Assembly (NCBI GenBank): GCA_014058105.1
Contig: JACGCM010002659.1
Location: forward strand, 2,604,001 to 2,668,000
Direction of reading: 5' to 3'
Source of the DNA: Kingdonia uniflora
Taxonomy: Eukaryota > Streptophyta > Magnoliopsida > Ranunculales > Circaeasteraceae
DNA: 64,000 bases
Shown: positions 31,380 through 41,899 of the stretch, piece after piece
Numbering within the stretch: the first letter of the stretch is position 1
Layout: each line of letters starts with the position of its first letter
Program-made: the position numbers and the translations under genes
The notes under the pieces: generated by a model
Seen by the model: only the letters and a program-made list of their open reading frames with translations
Databases searched by the model: none
Told to the model about the DNA's origin: nothing

Positions 31380-31977
31380 AAATCATTCTTCCCATGAGTT
31401 TGGTCGAAGTCTAGACGTGGAGTCCGGCTTCAAATGAAAACTATGGAAGAGAGAAAGTCTGTGCTTAAACCAACTCTTTAAACAGAAGGTCTTCTTAGCG
31501 CCGAGAAATGATGGAAGTGCAAATGCAGACTTCCATTCTTTGTCTCCCTCCTCCACTACCACCGTCGCCTCCTCTATAACCACCACCACCGCAGAGTTGG
31601 CAGAGATGAAGAGGGCCTGATCTTTGAATCCAGTCTTACACAAGACATCAGCGCAACTGCTCTACTATTATGCCAAACCCCATATCTGCCTCCTCAACCT
31701 TGTCTTCTGCAAGGATACGGAAATACCTCCAACGTTGCTCGCCTGTTAAGACAACGTGATAAAATCTCTACATATAGTAAAAATCTTCCTCAGCTTCAGC
31801 CGCTATTCTTCCGACATACCTTGATACGCCGGTGGAATGGGAATGGGGGTAGGCATCTCCAAGGACTGATCTCCAAAGTATCTCAGCAGAAATTCTCTCT
31901 TCGTGGACCATTCTCCGGGTCTTCACCATTAGTAATAATTTCATAAAAAATTTGCAACAAACAACATACTTTGCCAC
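31380..31977 (-). pseudogene. D antisense ORF, first exons next to the 3' LTR
   Basis: Frame 31768-31977 reads MVKTRRMVHEERISAEILWR, then a stop and, in frame, AEDKVEEADMG; 31383-31643 reads VVEEGDKEWKSAFALPSFLG and SWFKHRLSLFHSF. C has the same order on its coding strand: VKTRIMVLEDRVSTEMQGL, AEDKVEETDVEVDV, then VVEGEDRYLKS and LVQALIPLFLQF at 50380-50900. The first exon begins about 290 bp from the LTR, so the LTR or the region next to it may supply the aORF promoter. Confidence 0.6.
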
Positions 31978-32256
31978 AAACCTTGGTACATGTACTATTT
32001 ATAGAAACCTAACATTTAATGTGCATGTACATTTCTCAAGCGTCATCATTCAAAATGAATAAAACCCTCAAAAACCCCAATGTCACGCACATCAATATTC
32101 TCATCATCATTCAATACATAAATATCCCCCCATAAAAATTGCACATTTTCCATGCAGTCAAATCCACGTCAATTCCTCCTTCATTTATTAAAACTACCAA
32201 AACTCATATATCCACAGATTCTTTCTCAACCAAAGCCACTCGTGACATCGGTTGTA

Positions 32257-32268
32257 AGGGGGCAATTG
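32257..32268 (+). other. Polypurine tract of element D
   Basis: TAAGGGGGCAAT directly before the LTR start TGTAGAGACC. Element C has GAGGGGGCAAT in the same place (complement of 50047-50057), so this is the plus-strand priming site of this subfamily. Confidence 0.7.
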
Positions 32269-32880
32269 TAGAGACCAATATCTTGATCTAACCTAATTTG
32301 AGATATTTACAGCTCAAACTACCTCCATGTCAAACTCACGCATTCTACATATGACGTTAACAGTCAGTATTAACACCTATGCTACGAACTGATGAAAACG
32401 GGGGTCGAGCTCAAACAGAAAAATATGAACAAATCAAAGACACCTGTCTCCCATGAACTTAATAGTTATTTAGTCAATCACCAATTGCCTCAAGGTTTGG
32501 AGAACGTACTTCAATACGATAACAAGCTGCGGGAAAAGCCTATATAAAGGAAAAGTTCCAGAAGAGACAAAGACCTAAAAAATACACGAGAAATCACCAG
32601 GAAAACTACATTTTCTAGATTCTCAAAGCATTAAACTTCTTATTTACAAGATCAAGTATTTCCAGCTTAAGAGATCACTTGTAATAAGATATCAGCCTCA
32701 AGCAATAAAAGTTACTGTTACTAAAATCTTCAACTCGAGGTCGTAGTTTTTTACCTATTCAAAGGTTTTCCACGCTAAATTACTTATGTCATTTCTTGTA
32801 TTACATTAGTTTTTATCACAGGTATCTTGACGTAAGAGCTAATTATAGGCAAGTTCGAGTTTTAGAATTAGGCCATTACA
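32269..32880 (+). mobile_element. 3' LTR of element D
   Basis: TGTAGAGACCAATATC...AATTAGGCCATTACA, 612 bp, with a TATATAAA box at 32541-32548. It is the same family as the C LTR (62948-63469): both share AACAGTC(A/G)GTATT, ACACCTGTCTCCCA(T/C)GAACT and AGCCTCAAGCAATAAAAGTT. The flank on the right is TCAAT; no matching 5' flank exists because the element's left part is lost. Confidence 0.85.
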
Positions 32881-33180
32881 TCAATAATCTTTCCACCTTA
32901 AGTAAAAAGGTTATACCAATTGAAGTCTTATAATCGTAGCTAAGTTAAGTCGTATACCTCACTTGACACTTGCAAGATTTAAGCATTACTTTATCTCTTA
33001 ACGACAAATTTATATTAGACTTCAAAATTATGAGTTTTTACCGCTTAATAGAGGGCATAATAAATATATCAACTTGAACGATTCATATGAGCATATCTTA
33101 ACTTCGAATGTTAAAATAAAAATGATCAACTATTCTATAGTTACCAATCTCCTAACCGGTAGGGATATTTGTAGAAAAAC
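32881..33180. other. Flank between LTRs, nothing recognised
   Basis: AT-rich, no gene or repeat seen. It ends in AAAAC (33176-33180), the left target duplication of the solo LTR that follows. A short open frame at 33074-33280 crosses into the solo LTR and is not considered real. Confidence 0.4.
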
Positions 33181-34371
33181 TGATAAGAGGTTTTTATGGC
33201 CTCTAGCAAAATACCCGTTCAAAATACGGCTGTCGAATTGTAGTACGGATGAGTGGGATCGAATCTACAGGGAGGTTTAGGAAAACAAATACTTTCTAGG
33301 CCAAATTATAATTTTATAAGAGATAAATTTAAGAAGAAGTAAAAACTAAATATAAAACTTAATGAGGGAAAGAGCTAAGGTCTGAACTTGGCCTCTACCT
33401 TTCGTGTTAAGACATATACGATGTTATAAAATAAACCACTAAATCTATGGTCAAGCATTTAGTGGTTATGCTTTTAAGTGATGGTGAAGTGTATCTTAGA
33501 GAATTATCAACTCAACTATGGCCAGGCTTGAGTAAGTTCTCTAGTGTTTCTTCTTGTTTAAATCTCCAAATCAAGTCTACGGCTAGTAGCACTTGTTTGT
33601 ATCCAAAGTTATCGTACACCAAACCGAAGCTATGGTCAAACCTTCGATATGATATACTAACTTATCAATCATAAAGTACTAAGAGAAAACTAATTAGAAC
33701 CTAATTAATACCAACTATTGCTCGTCCAATAAGAGGCCTCATCTTAGCCTTAGCTAGGAGATTAACCGCTCATCTCGGACTTCATCGCATTAACAACTAA
33801 TTATTTACAATTGAAAATAAAAAAGGGAAAAAATAATTAAATAAAACTAAGACTTTATTTCTTCTAAACTTGCTCCAATATGATATGCCCAATTACAATT
33901 GGGGGAGGGTTCCTTTTATAGGAGAAGGAACAGAAATTAAGAAACTATACATTAAATTCTAAAGAATATTTTCACAATAATATCTTCTAATATTATAACC
34001 AATCACCTAATATTCTTGCATATAACTTCCTTAAGTGATGTAGAGATCTTTTTTCATGGAAACTCTTATTTATATCTTCAATATAAAATATCTTCAAGGA
34101 TCTTGGATGCAATATATTCTTTGATAATATTCTCCAAGAATATTTATGTATATATTTCTTTAATCTTAAGGACAAATATATTGTGTCTTTGACTTTTTGT
34201 GCTATGAATTGTTGGAGACACTTTTACTTGACTTTAAGAGCTTGGTTTCAAATATCCATCTCCAATAGCTACAATCAAACAAATGCGCATTAAGTATCCA
34301 ATATTAAATATAATGGATGACTAAAATACATGTTCGAATATATTAAAAATGCCATAATTATGTGCTTATCA
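33181..34371 (-). mobile_element. Solo LTR, family 2, perfect AAAAC target duplication
   Basis: 1191 bp, reading TGATAAGCACATAATTATGG on the - strand and ending in ...CTTATCA, flanked by AAAAC at 33176-33180 and 34372-34376. A - strand CCTATAAAAGG box lies at about 33912-33922. Both solo LTRs share the TGATA-start, a GTGGG(G/A)TCG region near their - strand 3' end, and a similar TATA position, so they come from related families. Confidence 0.9.
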
Positions 34372-34376
34372 AAAAC

Positions 34377-34700
34377 TATGTACCAAGCCATAACTTATGC
34401 TACTGGATACTATATAGGGCCATTTAACAATAGGTAAATAAATCTTTGAAAGCTAACCTAATTCCCTCCCAAAATTCAAACTTGAAGAGATGTTTTACAA
34501 AAAATATTCCGTAAAGTACCTTTCTTCAAATAAACTACCATCTTTATATAAAAACAATACCTACTAATAGAGGACCACCACCGTCAAGTATAATGCATGA
34601 CATTAATTATTTACTACCGTACCTACTAATGATGATTTACTACCGTACCTACTATATAGGGGACCACCATCATCAAATATAATGTATGTCAAGGATTTAT
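34377..34700. other. Intergenic with a small duplication
   Basis: No gene. AGGACCACCACCGTCAAGTA (34573) recurs as GGGACCACCATCATCAAATA (34660), and TTTACTACCGTACCTACTA occurs twice between them (34609 and 34637). This is a local, partly tandem duplication. Confidence 0.5.
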
Positions 34701-35353
34701 TTCTACAGGTTCTAAATAACAAAGAACAATGTGTTGAAACCAATATGTCACCATTATACAATGTGATCGTAATAACCTAGCAATTTAACATAGCATATTC
34801 ATAAGATTTATTCTCAAATTATATCAATGAATTATAGCAATCCTCGAGCGTTAAATGCTCAGTGATAATCGTACTTGCCTCTAAAGTGGAACGATAAGGA
34901 AACGAAGAAAAAATTACTTCAATATGCTAAAATTCATAACTAATGCAACACATCCATGAGGGCTTGATTAGGTATGATTTCACTCTCTCACACCTTCTAA
35001 TCAGTAGGGGAAAGATAGGTTTAGAAAATTAAAGGCTCAAGGTTTGTTTCTCTCTCTAGAATGCAAGGAGAAGAGATGGGTTAAACTATTTTGTTCTTCT
35101 CTTCAGGGTTTGCTTAACGGCTATAACTATGAAGTAGTTGTATTTGGAGAGGAGTTGAGGGTTTAAGGAGAAGAATAAGGAGGAGAAAAGGGAAGAGATA
35201 GAGAGAATTTAGGGAAGATGCGGTGGTGGGTTTGAATGGGTTTTTTATTAGAATTGGGGAAACAAGAGCTAGGATAATATGTTATAGGGTACAGCATACT
35301 AAACTACAATTACGACCACAACCAGTTATATAAAAAAAATGTGGGGCGCTACA
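34700..35353 (-). mobile_element. Possible chromovirus (Tekay-like) LTR, - strand
   Basis: The right edge reads TGTAGCGCCCCACA on the - strand, the start typical of plant Tekay/Del LTRs (TGTA(A/G)CGCCCC), and is followed by a long CT-rich leader (CTCTATCTCTTCCCTTTTC). The other end could not be placed and no target duplication was found, so the left coordinate is approximate. Confidence 0.4.
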
Positions 35354-36440
35354 ATTTGTAACTTTCATTCAAGTTTCATTGGCTATAATAGCAGCATGTA
35401 CTTTTTTGTTCTCGCTGAATCTTGTGTTTACAGTCATTGGTAATGGAGATATTTTGTTAATGCAGTCCTTTTGTGTCAGTCCGCTATTTATTTCTTTTTA
35501 TTTAGTCATGTATGACATTCGTTGTAGCAGTCAGAGTAAATTAAGCTGCAATACATGGTTTTAATCTCGAAAATCATAGTAAATTAGAGCTTTTTTTTAT
35601 GCCACCAAAATTAAGATAGAATAAAGATAATTGAAACAATATGATTAAAATCGAAAAGGAAAAGGTAGAATGTGGCTTAGAATATGACTCCAATCACTCT
35701 AGCCAGGTGGTGAAGGCTTTCAATGTAGGCGATAACGTGTGCTTACAATGTAATGAAAAAGTTTAAGGAATGTTTGTATGGGTTAAAGAGTAAATTTCAA
35801 ACTAGAAGCTGATCCCGGTCTTACCACATCAAAAAATTTTAAACTTGGTTTTCTCTTACATCATAAACCTTTTGGTTTCTTTTCAAAACATCATAAACCC
35901 CGAGACTGAGACCACTCCACTTTCTTCAACTTAATTTGAATTTCTTCATTATAAACCCCGATATTCTTAAGTAACTGGGGGACGACATGATAGAGTTGCC
36001 TATTAGATTCTATGGCTATCATTTTCATGGTTACCCTGACTATATTCTGCAAATCTGTGATGTTCTTCAATATCCATTCCCAGTACCACGCAGCGAAGAA
36101 GTATGGTTCCACTCCTGCCCTCGCCCCCTTGAAAAAAGCAATTCGGGACATAGAGATGATGAAATACGAGTAGAAAAAGAAAAAAATTTGGGTTAATTGA
36201 ATAACGCGTATTGATTGTGTTTGAGCCTTGTCATATATGTATGTTATATTTGTGTTTATTATGTAGGTATTTGTGAAATTTCATTCAATTTTCTTTGGCT
36301 ACAGTAGCAGCATGTACTTTTTTGTTCCCGTTGAATCTTGTGTTTACAGTAATTAACAATGGAGATATTTTATAAATGCAGTCCTTTTGTGTTTGCCCAT
36401 TAGTAATTTCATTTTATTTAATTTAGTCGTGATAGGTGCT
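35354..36440. repeat. Direct repeats around an unrecognised ORF
   Basis: The stretch 35354-35520 (ATTTGTAACTTTCATTC, then GCAGCATGTACTTTTTTGTT and GCAGTCCTTTTGTGT) recurs at 36262-36430 with about 85 percent identity by eye. The first repeat begins exactly at the edge of the possible LTR at 35353. The 740 bp between them includes the - strand frame 35891-36151. Confidence 0.7.
35891..36151 (-). CDS. Unrecognised 86-codon ORF, perhaps a gene fragment
   Basis: Begins MSRIAFFKGARAGVEPYFFA and continues through WYWEWILKNITDLQNIVR to a stop in QSRGL. The composition (Trp/Tyr-rich start, amphipathic middle, KK-x-EW end) looks like true protein sequence rather than random AT-rich translation. It has no obvious promoter, introns or partner exons. 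It may be an exon fragment of a host gene or of a captured gene. Confidence 0.3.
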   Translation of the reverse strand: MSRIAFFKGARAGVEPYFFAAWYWEWILKNITDLQNIVRVTMKMIAIESNRQLYHVVPQLLKNIGVYNEEIQIKLKKVEWSQSRGL

Positions 36441-36537
36441 GAAATCTTATATTATAAAGCACATAAACCAAGTCATTTTGGTCGTCCTAAGTTGCTAAAA
36501 AGTGTGACTAATGCCTATGTTCTCTATTTTCAAGATT

Positions 36538-36783
36538 CTAGACCCTCCTAAAGGAACTTGGTACAAAACAAGAGTTAAAAACCTTAAGAAGCCTTATATT
36601 TGCATTCCATGTTTCATAAGAAATCTGAGGAGCCAAAGTAGTATTGAAGCACAATAAATCCAGCCTAAAGCTACAGCAAGTATCAAAGACAAAATACATC
36701 AGTTCAGGCAGTTCCCCAACCTCCAATGAGTGACCAAAATACATTATGCATGTTCCAGGATGACAATGCCAGATATAGCCCAT
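36538..36783 (-). CDS. Unrecognised 81-codon ORF
   Basis: Begins MGYIWHCHPGTCIMYFGHSL, then VGELPELMYFVFDTCCSF. Codon use and the Cys/His-rich start look more protein-like than the surrounding sequence, but no family was recognised and neither end looks like a complete gene. It could be a fragment of a plant gene. Confidence 0.25.
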   Translation of the reverse strand: MGYIWHCHPGTCIMYFGHSLEVGELPELMYFVFDTCCSFRLDLLCFNTTLAPQISYETWNANIRLLKVFNSCFVPSSFRRV

Positions 36784-37105
36784 AGGCCACCAAAGAACGG
36801 TGATCGTGGGTCATAGGCCTTGGGAAACTAACGTTCGTGGGTTATCTTGGTGGCTTGGTCCCCAAGTTTTAGAAGAATTACAAGTATACCCTTTGTACGT
36901 CAGAAGCAGAAGTAAAAGAAGTAAAACTTAGTTTTGTTTAGTCTCACATTGCTTATGTAATAAAAGGGGATTGGTTTCTTCAACTATAAAAGAAACCTCC
37001 CCTCAATTGTAATCATAATCTTTCAGAGAAATCAAATTCAAGAAAGAGCTCATTTAAGAGTTAAGTATTTTGGTATGGACTTTCTTGGGGACAAACCTCG
37101 GTATA
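36784..37105. other. Flank into which element B inserted
   Basis: Contains CTCACATTGCTTATG and, about 35 bp later, ACTATAAAAGAAACC, a promoter-like pair. The segment TTTAAGAGTTAAGTATTTTGGTATGGAC near 37053 recurs past element B at about 49250 (TTTAAGAGTTAAGTATCTTAGTTTAGAC), showing that the interrupted sequence was itself repetitive. It ends with the target site GTATA (37101-37105). Confidence 0.45.
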
Positions 37106-37578
37106 TGTAATAGCATATTTCCCAGATTTAAGAAGAAAAAGCCAGAAGAATTTAGTCGAAGATATTCCATCATTCAAGAAGATGTTACATCTCGGACTAC
37201 AGAGCTCGACCCACTAAAATAGCCGTTATGTTTGGCCAAATAGAGTCATTGCATGGAGATCCGCGAAGTTCACCCACTACCTGCCAAAATAGGAAATTGT
37301 TTTATTTTTATAACTGCCTGATTCTACTATAAATACAGGCAGGGAATATGATAATCATATCCGCAACTCTATGATTTAGATATTATCACGTCCTTACCAA
37401 TCAACAATTGTAATAACTAGAAAACTATTAGATTTTATACTTAAACCCTCCTCGAGGTCGTTGTTTTTCTCAGGCTTTACTAAGTTTCTACATAAAATCC
37501 TGTGTACTTAAGTTTATAGTTGCATAATCCTTACAAAAGTATTGACAAACTTATCCTCACGAAAAATATGCCATTACA
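37106..37578 (+). mobile_element. 5' LTR of element B
   Basis: TGTAATAGCATATTTCCC...ATGCCATTACA, 473 bp. TATAAATA at 37328-37335 marks the U3 promoter. Its first 18 bases resemble the E2 LTR start and its end (CCATTACA) is shared with all Tat LTRs here. Confidence 0.93.
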
Positions 37579-37579
37579 A

Positions 37580-37597
37580 TTGGTGTCGTCTGTGGGA
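37580..37597 (+). other. Primer-binding site of element B
   Basis: TTGGTGTCGTCTGTGGGA, two bases after the LTR; it is the E2 PBS with two C-to-T changes in GGCGCC, a pattern seen when methylated plant retrotransposons decay. Confidence 0.7.
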
Positions 37598-39390
37598 ATG
37601 CCATACTTTTTCTTTACCACATATGATCCTAGACAAACTAATGACGAAAATGAATCTTTGAAGTACCTCCAGTACTCAGAGGAACCACGAGATCAACCCT
37701 ATACCAGAAGCAGTTGATTTATACAATGTCATGATAGACCTTCAAAAGTAAATGGACTCTGACCGAGTCCAGAGGCTTGAGGATCAGCAAATCCGCGCCT
37801 AAGCTCTTCAAGTTGAAAGAAGCGAGAGGAGAAAAGCCCAAGAACAACAGAGTCAGACACATCATAAAGAAATGAAGAATTTATGAAGACATCATGACCG
37901 ACTCACTGGCCGTCAAACATCATCTCCCCCAGCCTAAAGTGATCATCCCTCAATGGTAACCTAGAGAGAGAACCTGCCAAGTGATCATCGACCACACAAG
38001 GAAGCCAACGTACATGCCACCAAACTCCACCACCGCCAGTGATGTGACTAGTAAGAGACAAGTTGGGACCTGAAGAACATGGTAACTTAGATCCTCATAT
38101 TGCAGCCGTACCGAATACTCTGTAGCAATTTATTACCATGGATGATCTGAACAATAGGATCCAAGCCATACACTTAGACAATTCATGTCGAAGATCTATT
38201 CTCGATGACGAACCCTATTTCTCCTTATCATGAAGTCATGCCGATTCTAGAGAATTTCCACATGCCAAAATTTTATCAATATGCGGGCCTCACTGACCCT
38301 CTTACCCACGTCTGATACTTCAAATCAGCAGTTGGGTTGTACTCCAAACTCGATCACATGTTATACAAATTATTTAATATGAGCCTTAAGGAAGAACCTC
38401 TCATATGGTTTCATACTATTCCCAAAGGCTTCATCCCCAGTTTTAACCAGTTATAGCTGCTTTTTGAATCAAACTACACTCATGCTAAAGAACAATAAAT
38501 AACGGTTAATTCTTTATTCTTTTTCGAGCAAGGTGCGAAAGAGACCCAAGCGAGCTTTTACCTGCAGGAATCAAGGATAATTAGGAACTTAAATCCCAAA
38601 ATTGCCGTTCTAGTATTCACCTTAGCACTCCGCATCGATTTCAAAGTTTGAGAAGAACTTACCTTGCACAAACCCAAAACAATGACATAAATGATCGATG
38701 TTGTTAATAACTACATCAAATTGGAACGGTCTAAAAAGGATAAGTTGAAAAACTCCTCAGTCATTCATTCCAACAAAGCATTTTCATCACCATCTCTGAA
38801 GTCACCAAATAATATGACTCCTAAACAGTGTATAAGGAATACCGATAGCATCAGGAAGAGGGATGGAAAACCAGATAAACCCATCCTAGTTTTGCTTCCT
38901 ATGATAACCACATTCTCCGCTATCCTACCAACGATAAAGGGGGACAATTTGTTTTGAAAAGCACAGGCAATTCCTGACGTACCCAACAAACCTTTATGCC
39001 AGTTCACAATGTGCATAGCCACGAGACTGACAACTGTTACTCTCTAATACGGATCTTTTACCGTATTCTACTTGCAGGACAACTTCATGAGTATGTAGTC
39101 GATGTCTAGAAGTTCCTCGAAGAAGAGACTAAAAGAAAAGAAGTCAAACAAGAGCAAGGACAAGGCCAAGATCACCATCTTTACATGATCGAAATTGAGA
39201 AGGGAAATAAGAGAAAAAATTATGATAGAATTACATCTTGCTACAATATGACGTCATCGGAAAAATCAGCAAAACTTCTTCCCAACTTCAACAAGGCTAA
39301 ACGTCCATATCATATTTCTTTTGAAGACTGCAACACCAGCCATGTCAAGTACCCTCATGATGACCCACTAGTCATAATGCTCAAGGTAGG
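37598..39390 (+). pseudogene. Element B gag
   Basis: ATG at 37598 opens MPYFFFTTYDPRQTNDENES but stops after 39 codons. The Gag core appears in several frames at 38220-38660: PKFYQYAGLTDPLTHV, AVGLYSKLDHMLYKLFNMSL and EPLIWFHTIPKGF. Further frames (38691-38957, 39185-39394) end in ISFEDCNTSHVKYPHDDPLV, the segment just before protease. Many stops make it inactive. Confidence 0.8.
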
Positions 39391-39394
39391 TTAG

Positions 39395-39790
39395 GACTAT
39401 TTATACACACTTCTTGTTAATACAGGAAGCGCAGTAGATGTTTTGTTTAAGAGAGTTATTAATGTTCTAGGCCTTAAAGATTCAGTCAAAGCTTTAACAA
39501 CAACCATCACAAAGTTTAACGGTTCTAAGGAATCTGCTATGGGGGAAATCACACTACAAGTTCAAGTGGGACCAGAAACCACTTTTTTCATATACATTGT
39601 CATAGATACTTAATCAAAGTATTTGGGAATCTTAGGTCAAAGTTGGCTACATTCTATTAAGGTAGTACCCTCAACATATCATCTGGCCTTGCAATTTCCA
39701 ACAGATTACGGAATCTAAGAAATCAAAGGGAGTCAAGCTGTAGCACGTATGTCAGAAAATATCACAACCAATTCTTATATAGTAAAACTC
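39395..39790 (+). pseudogene. Element B aspartic protease
   Basis: The active site reads LLVNTGSAVDVLF, with Asn (AAT, 39419-39421) in place of the catalytic Asp of DTG. Then GLKDSVKALTTTITKFNGS, YLGILGQSWLHSIKVV and STYHLALQFPT follow, as in Tat proteases. One stop lies before YLGILG. The Asp-to-Asn change (GAT to AAT) alone would remove activity. Confidence 0.85.
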
Positions 39791-39849
39791 TTAAAGGCAT
39801 AATAATTACAGTAGGAGTAACTCCGACATTTTAACAACATAACACGGAG

Positions 39850-40750
39850 GCGGTTGAATCCATTAAACTTGATGAGCCGAGAAGAAATACCTTTATCGGC
39901 TCAAAACTATCTTCTCATGAAAAAAAGACCTTGGTACAGTTTTTGAAGAAAAACGTCGATATCTTTGTATGGTCTTTCCAAGAAATTCCCGTCATCGATC
40001 CCATGATAGCATGTCACAAACTCAACCTCCTTCCAAACAGTAGAGCAGTTGTTCAGAAGCATCGCAATTTGGCCCCCCGCCTTTGAGAAGCCGTTAATGA
40101 AGAAATTGATAAACTCCTTAGGGTTTGATTCATACGAGAAGTCAAATACCCCTGATGGGTCTCAAATATCATGGCATTCCCAATGAAAAATAGGAAAATC
40201 AGGGTCTATGTCGACTTTATAGAGCCAAACAAGTTCACACCAAAGGATAATTTTCCCCTCCCTCTAATCCCTCAACTCCTCGACTCTGTAGCAGGGCAAG
40301 AACTTCTCTCAATAATAGATGTAGCTTTCGACTACAATCAGGTTCCTCTTACCGAAGAAGACCAAGAAAGGATAATATTTGTTACGGAAAGAGGTCTCTA
40401 TTGTTATAAAGTTATACCTTTTGGATTAAAGAATTCAAGAGCCACTTATCAGCGACTTGTCACTAAAATGTTTAAAGATCATTTGGGCAAAATCATGGAG
40501 GTATACATCAACGATATGATCTACAAAAGCTTAAAGCGAGAAGATTATTAAAATAATCTACAAACCATCTTCGACATCCTTTGTACTTACCAATTGAAAC
40601 TCAACCCAGAAAAATGTTTTTACAGTTAGTAAGAGGGTAATAAAAATTGATCCAGCAAAAATTAAAGTACTCATGGCGATGTCATCTCCTCGAACTAAAA
40701 AAGATGTACAAAAGCTTATTAGCAAGATTGCTGTTTTTTACAAGTTCATC
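39850..40750 (+). pseudogene. Element B reverse transcriptase
   Basis: The open frame 40171-40551 reads NRKIRVYVDFIEPNKF, LLSIIDVAFDYNQVPL (first catalytic Asp), CYKVIPFGLKNSRATYQRLV and VYINDMIYKS. The catalytic YIDD box has become YIND, so one essential Asp is lost. Upstream frames contain stops; downstream (40560-40740) the thumb is broken by a frameshift. Confidence 0.9.
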
Positions 40751-41330
40751 TCCAAGTCATCTGATCGATACAAACTTTTTTACCTCCTTCATGAAAATCC
40801 AGCTCCACTATCCAAAAAATAGCCCAAAAAAATCATTTGGACCCCTGACTGCTAATTGGCTTTCCAAAATCTCAAAAGATACTTGGGGAGTCCTCCTATA
40901 ATGAGTACTTCTATTGATGATGAAATGCTAACAATGTACTTATCGACCACAGATGACTGTATTAGTTCCATCCTTATTCGAGAAGATGATGGTGCAGCCA
41001 ATCTACTTTATCAGTAAAACATTCATGCCTACTGAAAAAGATATACAACAACTGAAAAGTAGCTACTCGCCTTGGTGTATAGTTCTCAAAAACTTTGACC
41101 TTATTTCCAAGCCCATCCCATCAAAATCATCACCAAGTTTCCTCTCAAACTCGTACTCCCTAAAAAAGAAAAATCTCGCAGGGTTCAGCAATGGTCTGTA
41201 TACCTAGGCGAATATGATATCTCCTTCGAGCCTCAGATATCGATAAAAGGGCAAGTAGTAGCCAACTTTTTGGCAGATTTTCCAATCAAAGGCCCCGAAT
41301 GGTAGGTACTCGAAGAAGTATTGTTTGATG
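40751..41330 (+). pseudogene. Element B first RNase H
   Basis: Frames with PIYFISKTFMPTEKDIQQL (40995) and a VYLGEYDISFEPQ region (about 41200), matching the connection RNase H in E2 and C (FISKT(L/F)(T/M)P, LGE-(H/Y)-DI). Multiple stops. Confidence 0.75.
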
Positions 41331-41339
41331 ATTAAATAG

Positions 41340-41720
41340 GCATAACTAGGCGTATGGTCCTGAAGCACATGATTGAGACTCTTTACAGATAGCTCTACTA
41401 GACCGCGAGGGTTAGAGATCGGTATTGTCCTCGCCACACCATCCAATCATCGAATTGAAAAAACTATAAAACTCAAATTATATGCCACCAATAATGAAAC
41501 AGAGTATAAAGCTATCCTACATGGAGTGGATCTTGCCATTGCACTTAGAATGGAAGAAATAGTTATTTACGTCGATTTCTTACTCATAGCCAACCATTAC
41601 AACAAGACGTTCAAAACATCAGGCAAAATGGTTGACTACGCAGCTCTGGATGAAGAAAAAATGAAAAAATGAAAAAATTCAAAACAACAACAATCTTCTA
41701 TCTACCTCGAGCTAAGAACT
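41340..41720 (+). pseudogene. Element B second RNase H (archaeal type)
   Basis: Frame 41373-41672 reads RLFTDSSTRPRGLEIGIVL and NNETEYKAILHGVDLALAL-like text, then VDYAALDEEKMKK; after a frame change it continues TTTIFYLPRAKNCHADAFAY, which holds the final Asp. It is the counterpart of 19584-19965. The first Asp region TDSS is kept, although a Gly is lost. Confidence 0.8.
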
Positions 41721-41899
41721 GCCATGCCGATGCATTCGCATACAACACTGCCATGCTCGAAGACAGTAAAAAAAGAACTTTGGATATCGAAGTTCTCGAA
41801 CACTCAAGTCTTGATGTCAGTCACACCATCCAAATCAATATTTCCAAAGATGAAGATCTTTACGATTGGAGAAGACCATTCTAGGCATACCTCAATTCT

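Noticed and set aside
36915..36990. snRNA-like promoter pair (CTCACATTGC, then ACTATAAAAG about 35 bp on)
   Set aside because: The spacing resembles a plant snRNA promoter, but the sequence after the TATA box does not resemble U1, U2, U3, U5 or U6. It is more likely an LTR or gene-flank promoter.
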